Of a DNA stretch of 64,000 nt, positions 46,724 through 55,066 are shown one piece after another (the stretch's first letter is position 1; the number at the start of each line of letters is the position of its first letter). Location: contig CAZVNM010000002.1 of NCBI GenBank assembly GCA_964628685.1, positions 62,001 through 126,000 of the forward strand, written 5' to 3'. The notes beneath the pieces were generated by a model. The model saw only the letters and a list, made by a program, of their open reading frames with translations, was not told where the DNA came from and searched no databases. A program made the translations under genes and the position numbers. The DNA comes from CALMEC01 sp964628685 (GTDB lineage Bacteria; Actinomycetota; Thermoleophilia; Miltoncostaeales; Miltoncostaeaceae).

Positions 46724-47983
46724 TCAGACCGACACCATTCGTCCCCCCGGCCGCCGGGCGATCGCAAGCGACGCGATGCCGGCGGCGATCGCGAGCATCC
46801 CACCCAGGCCGAAGGCCAGGAGGTAGTCGCCCAGCTTCTCGCGAAGCGCCCCCGCCAGCCACGCGGCCCCGGCGCCGCCCAGCATGTGCGCGCAGAAGAC
46901 CCAGGCGAACACCACGGGTGCGCGCTCGCGGTCGAACACCATGGCGGTGAGCGCCACCGTCGGGGGCACCGTGGCCACCCAGTCCAGGCCGTAGACGACG
47001 GCGAACGCGATGAGGGGCCACTGGCCGGTGCCGAGCAGGAGCGGCAGCGCTGACAGCGAGATGCCCCGCAGGCAGTAGTAGATGAAGAGCAGTCGCCGAG
47101 GGTCGGTGCGGTCGGTCAGCCATCCCGACGCCGTTGCGCCGATCACGTCGAACACGCCGATCAACGCGAGCATGCCGGCCGCCGTCACCTCGGAGATGCC
47201 GTGGTCGTGCGCCGCCGGCACGAAGTGGGTCTGCACCGCGCCGTTGGTGGTCCAGCCGCAGATGAAGAAGGTGCCGGCGAGCAACCAGAAATCCGGTACG
47301 CGCACCGCGTCGCGCAGCACGAGGAAGGGTGTCGCGAACGGGTTCCGCGGCTCCGCATGCCGCACGGGCGGTTCGTCCGCCCCGTAGGGCAGCACCCCGA
47401 TGTCGGCCGGGTCGTTCCGCATGCCCAGGGCGATCACCGGCACCATGAGCATGGCGAGCGCCGCCACGAGACCCGCCGCCCAGCGCCACCCGTGGGCCTC
47501 GGTGATCCACGCCAGGAGGGGAAGGAAGACCAGGTTGCCGGTGGCGAACGACGCGGTCAGCACGCCGGTCACGAGGCCCCGGTGTCGCACGAACCAGCGG
47601 GTCGCGACGATCGCCGAGAGCGGCACCGCGATGGCACCCGTCGCCGAGCCGATGGCAACCCCCCACAGCAGGTCCAGGTGCCACAGTTCGCTCATCACGA
47701 TCGTCAGGCCGGACCCCGCCGCCACCACGCCGATGGCCGCCATCATCACCGTGCGCGCGCCCAGCCGGTTGACGAGCGCGGCGGCGAACGGCGCCGAGAG
47801 CCCGTAGAAGACGAGGTTGACCGACACGGCCAGTGAGACCTGGTCGCGCGTCCAGCCGAAGTCCTCCTGGAACGGCACGACGAAGACCCCCACCGTCGAG
47901 CGGAACCCGGCGGCTGCCAGCAGCGTGAGGAAGGTGACCCCGGCGACGATCCAGGCCGGGTGGATGCGGCGGCGTGTGGTCAG
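46724..47983 (-). CDS. MFS transporter
   Basis: About 419 residues, twelve membrane segments, with MFS marks such as NRLGARTVMMAAIGV after TM2 and DRTDPRRLLFIYYCLRG between TM8 and TM9. Resembles monocarboxylate/oxalate-type carriers; substrate unknown. The first ATG/GTG (47893) would cut off the conserved RRRIHPAWIVAGVTFLTLLAAAGFRS first helix. An in-frame stop at 47993-47995 leaves only CTG at 47983 before that helix; TAGGCT lies 6 bases upstream of it. So a CTG start is proposed; the GTG start gives 389 residues. Confidence 0.8.
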   Translation of the reverse strand: MTTRRRIHPAWIVAGVTFLTLLAAAGFRSTVGVFVVPFQEDFGWTRDQVSLAVSVNLVFYGLSAPFAAALVNRLGARTVMMAAIGVVAAGSGLTIVMSELWHLDLLWGVAIGSATGAIAVPLSAIVATRWFVRHRGLVTGVLTASFATGNLVFLPLLAWITEAHGWRWAAGLVAALAMLMVPVIALGMRNDPADIGVLPYGADEPPVRHAEPRNPFATPFLVLRDAVRVPDFWLLAGTFFICGWTTNGAVQTHFVPAAHDHGISEVTAAGMLALIGVFDVIGATASGWLTDRTDPRRLLFIYYCLRGISLSALPLLLGTGQWPLIAFAVVYGLDWVATVPPTVALTAMVFDRERAPVVFAWVFCAHMLGGAGAAWLAGALREKLGDYLLAFGLGGMLAIAAGIASLAIARRPGGRMVSV

Positions 47984-48050
47984 ACCGGGAGCCTAATGGC
48001 GCCGCCGCGTCGGCGGGCGCCGCACCCGGACGGTCACGCCGCGGGCGGGT

Positions 48051-49115
48051 TCAGATCGTGCAGCCCACGGTGACGGGCTCGTTCACCAACCGCACGCCGA
48101 ATCGCGCCTCCACACCGTCGCGCACCTCGCGCGCCAGGGCGATCACGTCGGCGGTGCGGGCGCCGCCACGGTTGGTGATGGCCAGCGTGTGCTTCGTCGA
48201 CAGGCGCGCAGGGCCGTCGCCGTAGCCCTTCCCGAAACCGGCGCGTTCGATCAACCATGCGGCGCTCGTCTTCACCATGCCGTCGGCGGCGAAGCGCGGG
48301 GCGTCGTCGGGCAGCGTCGCGGCCTGCTCCGGTGTGAGGATCGGATTGGTGAAGAACGACCCGGCGCTCCAGGTGTCGTGGTCGTCGGGGTCGAGGACCA
48401 TCCCCTTGGCGCGGCGCAGGGCGAGCACGCTCTCGCGCGCGGCGGCCGCGGGCACCCGGTCGCCCACCGCGACGCCCAGATGGCGTGCGAGCTCCGTGTA
48501 CCCGATGGGCGCGGACCGCGCATCGACGGGAAGCCGGAACGTCACGGCCAGCACCACCCAGCGGGTGGGGTCGGCCTTGAACATCGAGCTGCGGTAGCCG
48601 AACCCGCAGTCGGCGCCGGCGTGGACGTGCACCGCGCGTTCGCGCCGGTCCCAGGTGCGGACGTGCGTGATGACCCGGCTGACCTCGTGGCCGTAGGCGC
48701 CCACGTTCTGGATGGGCGTCGCTCCCACCAGGCCGGGAATGCCGGAGAGCGCCTCGATCCCCGAACAGCCCATGTCGATCGTGCGCGCGACGAACGCGTC
48801 CCACACCTCACCGGCCGCCACCTCCATCTCGGCCACCGTCCCGGCGGAGTCGGTCTCACCGACGAGGCCCCGGGTGCGCACCAGCACCACAGTGCCGTCG
48901 AACCCCGCGTCGGAGACGACGACGTTGGATCCTCCGCCCAGCACGAGCACCGGTTCGCCGGCGCGGTCGGCGCGGTCGACGGCGTCGATCAGCTCGTCCT
49001 CGCTGGTGGCCGTCACCAGCCGCCGTGCGGGCCCGCCCAGTCGCAGGGTGGTGAGCTCCGCCAGCCCGGTGCGGGTGTCGGGGGCGGACGACGGTGGTTG
49101 GGAGGGGGACGGCAT
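48051..49115 (-). CDS. murB: UDP-N-acetylenolpyruvoylglucosamine reductase
   Basis: 354 residues; reduces UDP-GlcNAc-enolpyruvate to UDP-MurNAc. FAD-site VLGGGSNVVVSDAGFDG, substrate-site GYRSSMFK, and catalytic Ser in SAGSFFTNPI are present. ATG is on the same CATG as an alternative start of the divergent gene. TACCCT (49123-49128, minus strand) is 7 bases before the ATG: leaderless. Confidence 0.94.
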   Translation of the reverse strand: MPSPSQPPSSAPDTRTGLAELTTLRLGGPARRLVTATSEDELIDAVDRADRAGEPVLVLGGGSNVVVSDAGFDGTVVLVRTRGLVGETDSAGTVAEMEVAAGEVWDAFVARTIDMGCSGIEALSGIPGLVGATPIQNVGAYGHEVSRVITHVRTWDRRERAVHVHAGADCGFGYRSSMFKADPTRWVVLAVTFRLPVDARSAPIGYTELARHLGVAVGDRVPAAAARESVLALRRAKGMVLDPDDHDTWSAGSFFTNPILTPEQAATLPDDAPRFAADGMVKTSAAWLIERAGFGKGYGDGPARLSTKHTLAITNRGGARTADVIALAREVRDGVEARFGVRLVNEPVTVGCTI

Positions 49116-49170
49116 GTCGGACAGGGTAGCCGTGTGCGCCGGCCCGCCGACCGACGGTAGCGTGTGGGGT

Positions 49171-50070
49171 GTGGGCGCACGCACCGTCAGGTCCCAATCA
49201 CTCCCGGACGTCCCGGCGTTTCCGATCCCGGTGCGCGACGTGGTCATCGAGATCCGTCGCGACCCGTCCAATCCGGGCGGGCGTTTGGTGCTGCAGGACG
49301 GCGTGGAGTCGAGCTACGTCGACCTCCTGCGGCCGGACCGCCTGGCGTTCGAGTACCAGCGCCACCTGGCCATGGTCGTCGACGTCCTCCACCCGCGTCG
49401 CCTGCCGCTCACCGCGTTCCAGATCGGCGGTGGTCCCTGCGCGGTGTTCCGGGCGCTGCGTGCGACACGCCGGGAGTTCGCCGGCACGGTCGCCGAGATC
49501 GACCCCGGTGTCCTGGACGTCGCCCGCGAGCACCTCGGTCTGGTGGAGGGCCCCGACCTGCAGCTCGTGGTGGGCGACGGTCGCGACCGTTTGGAGGACG
49601 TCCCGCACGGGACGCTCGACCTCGTCGTGGTCGACGCCTTCGAGGGACTGGTGGTCCCGCACCGGCTGCTCACCGCCCAGTTCGCGTCCGTGGTGGGCGC
49701 GCGGCTGCGCCCGGGCGGGATCCACCTGGTGAACCTGATCGACATCCCGCCGTTCGGCCTCGCTCGTGCGGCGGTGGCGACGCTGGGGGGCGCGTACCGC
49801 AACGTCGTCCTGCTGGCCGATCGCCTGAGCCTCGAGGGTGAGCGCTCCGGCAACTTCGTGGTGGCCGCCACCGATGCCGATCTTCCCGTGGAGATCATCG
49901 AGCGCCGGGCCCATCACGATCCCGAGCCGTGGCAGGTGCGTTCGGGTCGGGGACTTCGCCGCTGGCTGGGTGACGCGAGCCCGCTGGACGACGGGGTGGA
50001 GCCGGTGCATGACCTGGCCGTGCTGGGGGCGCTCTTCGGCAGGACGCGCAGGGACGGAGGTGGATCGTGA
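49171..50070 (+). CDS. Spermidine-synthase-like SAM-dependent protein
   Basis: 299 residues with the Rossmann fold of the SpeE-like group: FQIGGGPCAVFRAL (motif I), AEIDPGVLDVAREHL (acidic loop), VVGDGRDRL and LVVVDAFEG. In SpeE the donor is decarboxylated SAM; many such proteins are really methyltransferases or fused export-type members, so the reaction is open. Start GTG at 49171 is chosen because TAGCGT (49158-49163) lies 7 bases before it; the ATG at 49114 is the alternative. The stop overlaps acpS. Confidence 0.75.
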   Translation: MGARTVRSQSLPDVPAFPIPVRDVVIEIRRDPSNPGGRLVLQDGVESSYVDLLRPDRLAFEYQRHLAMVVDVLHPRRLPLTAFQIGGGPCAVFRALRATRREFAGTVAEIDPGVLDVAREHLGLVEGPDLQLVVGDGRDRLEDVPHGTLDLVVVDAFEGLVVPHRLLTAQFASVVGARLRPGGIHLVNLIDIPPFGLARAAVATLGGAYRNVVLLADRLSLEGERSGNFVVAATDADLPVEIIERRAHHDPEPWQVRSGRGLRRWLGDASPLDDGVEPVHDLAVLGALFGRTRRDGGGS

Positions 50071-50432
50071 TCGTCGGGGTCGGGGTGGATGTCATGGAGA
50101 TCGATCGGTTCGAGCGGTCGCTCGCCAGTCGTCCCCGGTTGGCGGAGCGCTGCTTCACCGAGGCGGAGGCGGCGTACTGCGCGGCCAAGCCGTTTCCGCC
50201 GCAGCACTTCGCCGCGCGGTTCGCGGCCAAGGAGGCCGTCGGCAAGGCGCTCGGACGCGGCATGACGCGCTGGCGGGAGGTCGAGGTGGTCCGCGGAAGG
50301 GGCGCGCCCTCGGTGGCACTGCACGGCCATTACGCCGAGTGGGCCGAGCGTCTGGGGGTGACCCGCATCCACCTGTCGATCACCCACAGCCTGGGGCTTG
50401 CGGTCGCGGTGGCGGTGGCCGAGCGCGACTGA
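50067..50432 (+). CDS. acpS: Holo-[acyl-carrier-protein] synthase
   Basis: 121 residues. Transfers 4'-phosphopantetheine from CoA to ACP. GVGVDVMEIDRFE (metal Asp), FAAKEAVGKALGRG (catalytic Glu/Lys) and HLSITHSLGLA are diagnostic. GTG start overlaps the upstream stop (GTGA). Confidence 0.95.
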   Translation: MIVGVGVDVMEIDRFERSLASRPRLAERCFTEAEAAYCAAKPFPPQHFAARFAAKEAVGKALGRGMTRWREVEVVRGRGAPSVALHGHYAEWAERLGVTRIHLSITHSLGLAVAVAVAERD

Positions 50433-50724
50433 CCCGCCCTGGTCGCAGGCGGCCCGACGCGGGGCCCGGATCACCGGAAGATCCACTCGTGAATCGCATC
50501 TGACGAACCAGGAGTGGCGAACCGCGATTGCCGAAGGTCAACGGGGCTTGTGGGACCTCGGCGCCCAGTCGATAGACCGAATGTCGCTTCCGTATCGAGG
50601 AGCATCCCGTGCCGGTCGACACGACGTCGTGCCGCACACCGCGTGATTTCTTGGCGGGACGGCCCGCCGCGCTTCTCACCGTACCGAGCATCCCCCGCAT
50701 CACACCTACACATCTGGAGGAAAC

Positions 50725-51090
50725 ATGAGCAAGCAGGAGCAGACCCAGGTCATTCTGGACAGCCTTCGTTCCGGTATGCCGGAGATCAAGGGCGCGATCA
50801 TCGCGACCGCCGATGGTCTCGCCATCGCCCGTTCGTTCTCGGACAACACCGACTACCAGCGCGTCGCCGCCATGTCCGCGACCGCCCTCGGCCTCGGCAA
50901 GCGGATCGCCGACACCCTGGGTGCCGGCCAGTTCACCGAGACCAGCGTGTCGGGTACCGACGCCAACGCCTACATCTACGCCACGGGCCCGAAGGGTGTG
51001 CTGGCCGTGATCACCAACCCGGACGCCAACCTCGGTCTGCTGCACCTCGAGGCGCGTGAGGCCGCCAAGCAGATCGCCGGCATCCTCTAG
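50725..51090 (+). CDS. Roadblock/LC7 domain protein, copy 1
   Basis: 121 residues, one Roadblock/LC7 (MglB-like) domain from end to end: the hallmark EIKGAIIATADGLAIA first strand-turn-strand and a hydrophobic ATGPKGVLAVITNPDANLG later strand. Such proteins dimerise and often regulate Ras-like GTPases or serve as scaffolds. No GTPase, DUF742 or histidine kinase of a conservon is near. GGAGG lies at ideal distance before the ATG. It forms a pair with the next gene and is 93% identical to copy 2 at 57259 (113 of 121). Confidence 0.85.
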   Translation: MSKQEQTQVILDSLRSGMPEIKGAIIATADGLAIARSFSDNTDYQRVAAMSATALGLGKRIADTLGAGQFTETSVSGTDANAYIYATGPKGVLAVITNPDANLGLLHLEAREAAKQIAGIL

Positions 51091-51219
51091 TCCCCGCGCT
51101 TTCGCGTCCGTTGCGGCTCGCCCCCGCAGCACAGATGACGTGCGGCGCTCTTGCCCACCTTCGGGCGCCGTCCGTCATGAGAGACCAGGTCATCCCTCAG
51201 TTTGCAAGGAGAACAACGC

Positions 51220-51681
51220 ATGTCGATTCGCAACAACCTCGGTGACTTCAGCAGCATCGTCTGCTTCAAGGCCGTCATCACGGGTGTCGAGGACACCCTT
51301 GGCACCGATGGTGCCGCCGTCGTGTTCACCCGTGCCGGCAAGGTCCGCGGCCACAACCTGGCCACCGACCTCGGTCTGGCCGGTTCCAACCTGCCGATCG
51401 AGCAGGTGGCCGAGGCCCTCGACAAGGCCGTCGGTGTCGAGGGCACCAAGCTGTGCAAGGTCGACAAGGCGTACATGGACGGCGACGACGTCGTCGTCGA
51501 GACGAGCGAGACGGTCTGCTCGGCCGGTGAGCCCAACGGCTCGGACCGCGAGTGCACCTTCACCCTCGGCGCCGTCTGGGGCGCGCTGGAGGCCGTGACC
51601 GGCAAGACGTACCTCGGCCGTCACACCGACAGCGTGCTGCGCGGCGGCTCGTCCGACAAGTTCGTCTTCAGCCCCATGTAG
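51220..51681 (+). CDS. Conserved partner protein of Roadblock, copy 1
   Basis: 153 residues. Starts MSIRNNLGDFSSIVCFKAVITG; no signal peptide or membrane segment. Four Cys: 15, 79, 100 and 112 (ETVCSAGE ... DRECTF), then GAVWGALEAVTGKTY, which recalls the last part of V4R-type ligand-binding domains, though the match is loose. Function unknown; constant pairing with a Roadblock gene argues for a joint complex. About 87% identical to copy 2 (133 of 153). AAGGAGAAC precedes the ATG. Confidence 0.75.
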   Translation: MSIRNNLGDFSSIVCFKAVITGVEDTLGTDGAAVVFTRAGKVRGHNLATDLGLAGSNLPIEQVAEALDKAVGVEGTKLCKVDKAYMDGDDVVVETSETVCSAGEPNGSDRECTFTLGAVWGALEAVTGKTYLGRHTDSVLRGGSSDKFVFSPM

Positions 51682-52418
51682 GTGGGGACTGAACCTGGGC
51701 TTGCCCAGGGTTGCGGGGGACATGGGGCGTGCGCGCCGACGTGCGCCCCGTGCTCCGCTCGACTCGATGGCCGTGCATGCGCGCGGCCATCGGTGATTTC
51801 GGGGGAGGAGATGTGACGGCGGTGTGCCGGGCGCGCAAGCCTGGTGTCAGGCACCAGGCTTGCGCGGGGTGCTCAGACGGGGTGACTGAGGCGGTGTGCG
51901 GGACGCCGCAGGGCGTCCCGCGTCCGCCGTCAGGTGGACGCATGTGCCTGCCATGTGCGACTGCTGGTGCGCGATCGTGGGGCGGAGGTCGGACCTGAGT
52001 CGTGTGCGTCACCCGGAACCGTCGGGAAGCGGGAAGAACCGTGGTCGCACCTTCGGTTGGCGCATTGTCGTCGAAGAGGTTCTTCCCGGCCGGACGTATG
52101 TGCCTGCCATGTGCGACTTCCGGTACGTGACCGTCGACAGAGGTCGGATCTGAGTCGTGTGCGTCACGCGGGATCGTCGGGAAACCGGGAAGAACCGCGG
52201 CTCCGTGTCGGGGGATGCTGGCGTCTGCGAAAGGTTCTTACCGGCGAGACGCATGTGCCTGCCATGTGCGGCTGCTGGTACGTGATCGTCGACAGAGGTC
52301 GGATCTGAGTCGTGTGCGTCACACGGGATCGTCGGGGAACCGGGAAGAACCGCGGTGGCTTCGCTCGCCGCGGCCCCATCCCGCGAAAGGTTCTTCCCGG
52401 AGGTCTTAGGATGTGGGC
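51682..52418. other. Non-coding region with repeat array
   Basis: No credible gene; stop-free frames give Cys/Arg/Gly low-complexity products that copy the repeat. The second half is array C. Confidence 0.6.
51942..52400. repeat. Tandem array C: about 155-bp units with long inverted repeats
   Basis: The phrase ATGTGCCTGCCATGTGCG occurs at 51942, 52099 and 52253 (spacing 157, 154). Units also contain GAGTCGTGTGCGTCAC and an inverted repeat CCGGGAAGAACC ... GGTTCTTCCCGG: arms at 52031-52040/52078-52087 (10 bp), 52185-52196/52233-52244 (one mismatch) and 52340-52351/52389-52400 (12 bp perfect). The last copy ends just before the nnr promoter. Confidence 0.75.
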
Positions 52419-53960
52419 ATGCGTGCACGTCCCTCCATGGCCCCTCCGATCGACGGGGCCACGCCGCTCTTCTCCGCGCAGGCGCTCGGCGCAGCCGATC
52501 GGCGGGCGAGCACCCGCCACCGCATGCCGTCCACGCTGCTCATGGAGCGGGCGGGGCTGGGGGCGGCCGAGGTGATCCTGGAGCGGTTCGCGGACCGCGC
52601 GGCGGCGCTCGTCGTGTGCGGCCCCGGCAACAATGGCGGCGACGGCTATGTGGTGGCGCGTCATCTGCGCGACGCCGGCTGGGACGTCGAGATCGCGCAG
52701 CCGCGCGGTCACAGCCCACGCACACCGGATGCGATGACCATGGCGACGATCGCCCGGTCGATGGGTCTGCGTGTGCGGGCGTTCACCCCGCAGGTCCTCG
52801 AGGCCGGGCCACCGGGCCGGGTCGTCGTCGACGCGCTCCTTGGCACCGGGAGTCGCGGCGCCCCGCGCGACGCGATCGCCGCGGTCATCGACGCCGTCAA
52901 CGCATCGGGGTGTCCGGTCGTGTCGATGGACGTGCCGTCCGGCATCGACCCGGACACGGGTGCGGTGGCGGGCGTCGCGATGCGGGCCACCGTCACGACC
53001 ACGTTCCACGGCGACAAGCCTGGGCTGCACGTCGAGCCGGGGCGCTCGCACGCCGGGGTCGTCGAGGTGATCGACATCGGGATCCCCGCGCAGGTCACCT
53101 CACCCGCGGTGGCGTGGCTTCTGGGAGACGGGACGCAGACAGGGCTGGGCCGGCGCGGCGTGACGGCCGACAAGTACGCATCCGGTGCCGTCCTGGTCGT
53201 GACCGGATCGCCGGGGCTGACCGGGGCGGGCGTGTTGACATCGCGTGCGACGCTCCGCGCCGGGGCGGGCCTGACGGTGGCCGCGGTGCCGGCCGCCGTG
53301 CAGCCGATCTACGCCGGGGCGATCGCCGAGGTGATGGCCACGCCCGTGCCGGACTCCGACGGTCACTTCACCGCCGAGTCGGTGGAGCGCGTGGTTGCGG
53401 AGGCGTCTCGGGTGGGCGCGGTGGCCATCGGTCCCGGTCTCGGTCGTGACCCGCGCACCAACCCGTTCGTGCGGGCGGTCATCGAGGGGCTGGACCTGCC
53501 GGTCGTCATCGACGCCGACGGGCTGTGGCACCTGGGCCGTCGTCCGGCGTGGCTGCGTCATCGGGAGGGCGGGGTGGTGATCACCCCGCACACCGGCGAG
53601 GCCGCGCGCCTTCTGGGACGCGAGCGGCAGGCGGTGGAGGAGGCGCGCCTCGCCTCGGCGCGGGCGCTCGCCGACATCACCGGCGCCGTGACCGTGCTGA
53701 AGGGGCCGGGTGCGATCGTGGCCGACCCCGACGGTGCGTGTGCGATCGACGGCATCGGGACCGCGGCGCTCGCGACCGCCGGCAGCGGTGACGTGCTCAC
53801 CGGCATCGTCGCCGCGATGCTGGCCAAGGGCCTCGACCCGATGGTGGCCGCGACCAGCGCCGTCACCCTCCACTCGCGCGCGGGGGTCGCGGCCGGCCGC
53901 GGCAGCGGCACCGTCGCCGGCGACATCATCGACGCGCTGCCGGAGGTCCTCGGCGGATGA
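52419..53960 (+). CDS. nnr: Bifunctional NAD(P)HX epimerase / dehydratase
   Basis: 513 residues repairing hydrated NAD(P)H. N-terminal epimerase (YjeF_N) with GPGNNGGDGYVVARHL and DALLGTG, SMDVPSGIDPDTG; C-terminal ribokinase-like ADP-dependent dehydratase with KYASGAVLVVTGSP, IGPGLGRD, VIDADGLW, PHTGEAARLLG, LKGPG and GSGDVLTGI. TAGGAT (52407-52412) is 6 bases before the ATG: leaderless. Stop overlaps alr. Confidence 0.94.
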   Translation: MRARPSMAPPIDGATPLFSAQALGAADRRASTRHRMPSTLLMERAGLGAAEVILERFADRAAALVVCGPGNNGGDGYVVARHLRDAGWDVEIAQPRGHSPRTPDAMTMATIARSMGLRVRAFTPQVLEAGPPGRVVVDALLGTGSRGAPRDAIAAVIDAVNASGCPVVSMDVPSGIDPDTGAVAGVAMRATVTTTFHGDKPGLHVEPGRSHAGVVEVIDIGIPAQVTSPAVAWLLGDGTQTGLGRRGVTADKYASGAVLVVTGSPGLTGAGVLTSRATLRAGAGLTVAAVPAAVQPIYAGAIAEVMATPVPDSDGHFTAESVERVVAEASRVGAVAIGPGLGRDPRTNPFVRAVIEGLDLPVVIDADGLWHLGRRPAWLRHREGGVVITPHTGEAARLLGRERQAVEEARLASARALADITGAVTVLKGPGAIVADPDGACAIDGIGTAALATAGSGDVLTGIVAAMLAKGLDPMVAATSAVTLHSRAGVAAGRGSGTVAGDIIDALPEVLGG

Positions 53961-55066
53961 GGTCAGCGGAACGGAGCATCGCTCGGATCGACCTGGGGGC
54001 GGTCCGGCACAACGTCGGGGTCCTCGCCCGGACCGCGCCACGCAGCGAGCTGCTGGTGGTGGTGAAGTCGGGCGGCTACGGGCACGGGGCGGAGGCCGTC
54101 GCACGTGCGGCACTCGACGCCGGTGCGACCCGGCTCGGTCTGGCGGCGGTATGCGAGGTGGAGCGGCTGCGCGACGGCGGGGTGGATGCCCCGATGGTGA
54201 TGTGGGGACCGCTCATCGGCGAGGAGTGGCGACGCGCCGCCGCGACCGGCTGTGAGATCGCGGTGTGGACCCCCGAGGGCTGCCGTGCCGCGGCGGCCGC
54301 GGGCATCCGTCGCGTGCACCTGAAGCTCGACAGCGGCATGGGGCGCCTTGGCGCCCGGCCGGAGGCGGTGGCCGCGCTTACCGAGGCGGCGGCGGATCCC
54401 CGGCTGGAGGTCGTGGGGCTCATGACCCACTTCGCGACCGCGGACGAGCGCGAGGGCCCCAACGCCGCCTTCATGGTCGAGCAGCTCGCCCGGTTCCGCT
54501 CGATGATCGGTCCGCTGCGCGAGCGGTTTCCGAACGCGGTTCTGCATGCGGCCAACTCGGCGGCGACGCTCCGAAACGCCGACACGCACATGGACATGGT
54601 GCGGTGCGGCATCGCCATGTACGGCTGCAGTCCCTTCATGGCCGATCCCGGCGACGACGACCTGCGACCGGTGATGAGCCTGGTGTCGTACCTGTCGTCG
54701 GTCAAGCCGATCCTGGGTCGCGAGAGCGTCGGTTACGGGCGGCGCTGGCGTGCGGCGCGCGGCACGTGGATCGGGGCGATCCCGGTGGGGTACGCCGACG
54801 GCTACGCCCGCGCCAACGGCGACGTCGCCCAGGTGCTCGTCGGCGGTCGACGGGTGCCGGTGGTCGGCACGGTCTCGATGGACCAGATCACGGTCGACCT
54901 CGGGCCGGAGTCCACCGACGCCGTGGGCGACGAGGTGGTGCTCATGGGCGCGCAGGGCGAGGGGCGCATCACCGCCGAGGAACTCGGCCGCTGGCGGGGA
55001 TCCATCAACTACGAGGTGACCTGCGCGGTCGGCGAACGGATGCGCCGGGTCGCGGTGGACGGGTGA
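53957..55066 (+). CDS. alr: Alanine racemase
   Basis: 369 residues, PLP enzyme making D-Ala for cell wall. PLP Lys in VVVKSGGYGHG (the usual form is KANAYGHG or KADAYGHG; the SGG here is unusual), LKLDSGMGRLG, MTHFATAD, ANSAATL, RCGIAMYG, SVGYGRRW (catalytic Tyr) and VSMDQITVDL. ATG overlaps nnr (ATGA); stop overlaps the next gene. Confidence 0.94.
   Translation: MRSAERSIARIDLGAVRHNVGVLARTAPRSELLVVVKSGGYGHGAEAVARAALDAGATRLGLAAVCEVERLRDGGVDAPMVMWGPLIGEEWRRAAATGCEIAVWTPEGCRAAAAAGIRRVHLKLDSGMGRLGARPEAVAALTEAAADPRLEVVGLMTHFATADEREGPNAAFMVEQLARFRSMIGPLRERFPNAVLHAANSAATLRNADTHMDMVRCGIAMYGCSPFMADPGDDDLRPVMSLVSYLSSVKPILGRESVGYGRRWRAARGTWIGAIPVGYADGYARANGDVAQVLVGGRRVPVVGTVSMDQITVDLGPESTDAVGDEVVLMGAQGEGRITAEELGRWRGSINYEVTCAVGERMRRVAVDG

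Noticed and set aside
50433..50724. Riboswitch before cassette copy 1
   Set aside because: Looked for c-di-GMP and cobalamin signatures; none of the conserved cores fit.
51711..52308. Small Cys-rich proteins in the region of array C
   Set aside because: Frames repeat with the DNA units and change frame between copies; no ribosome sites.
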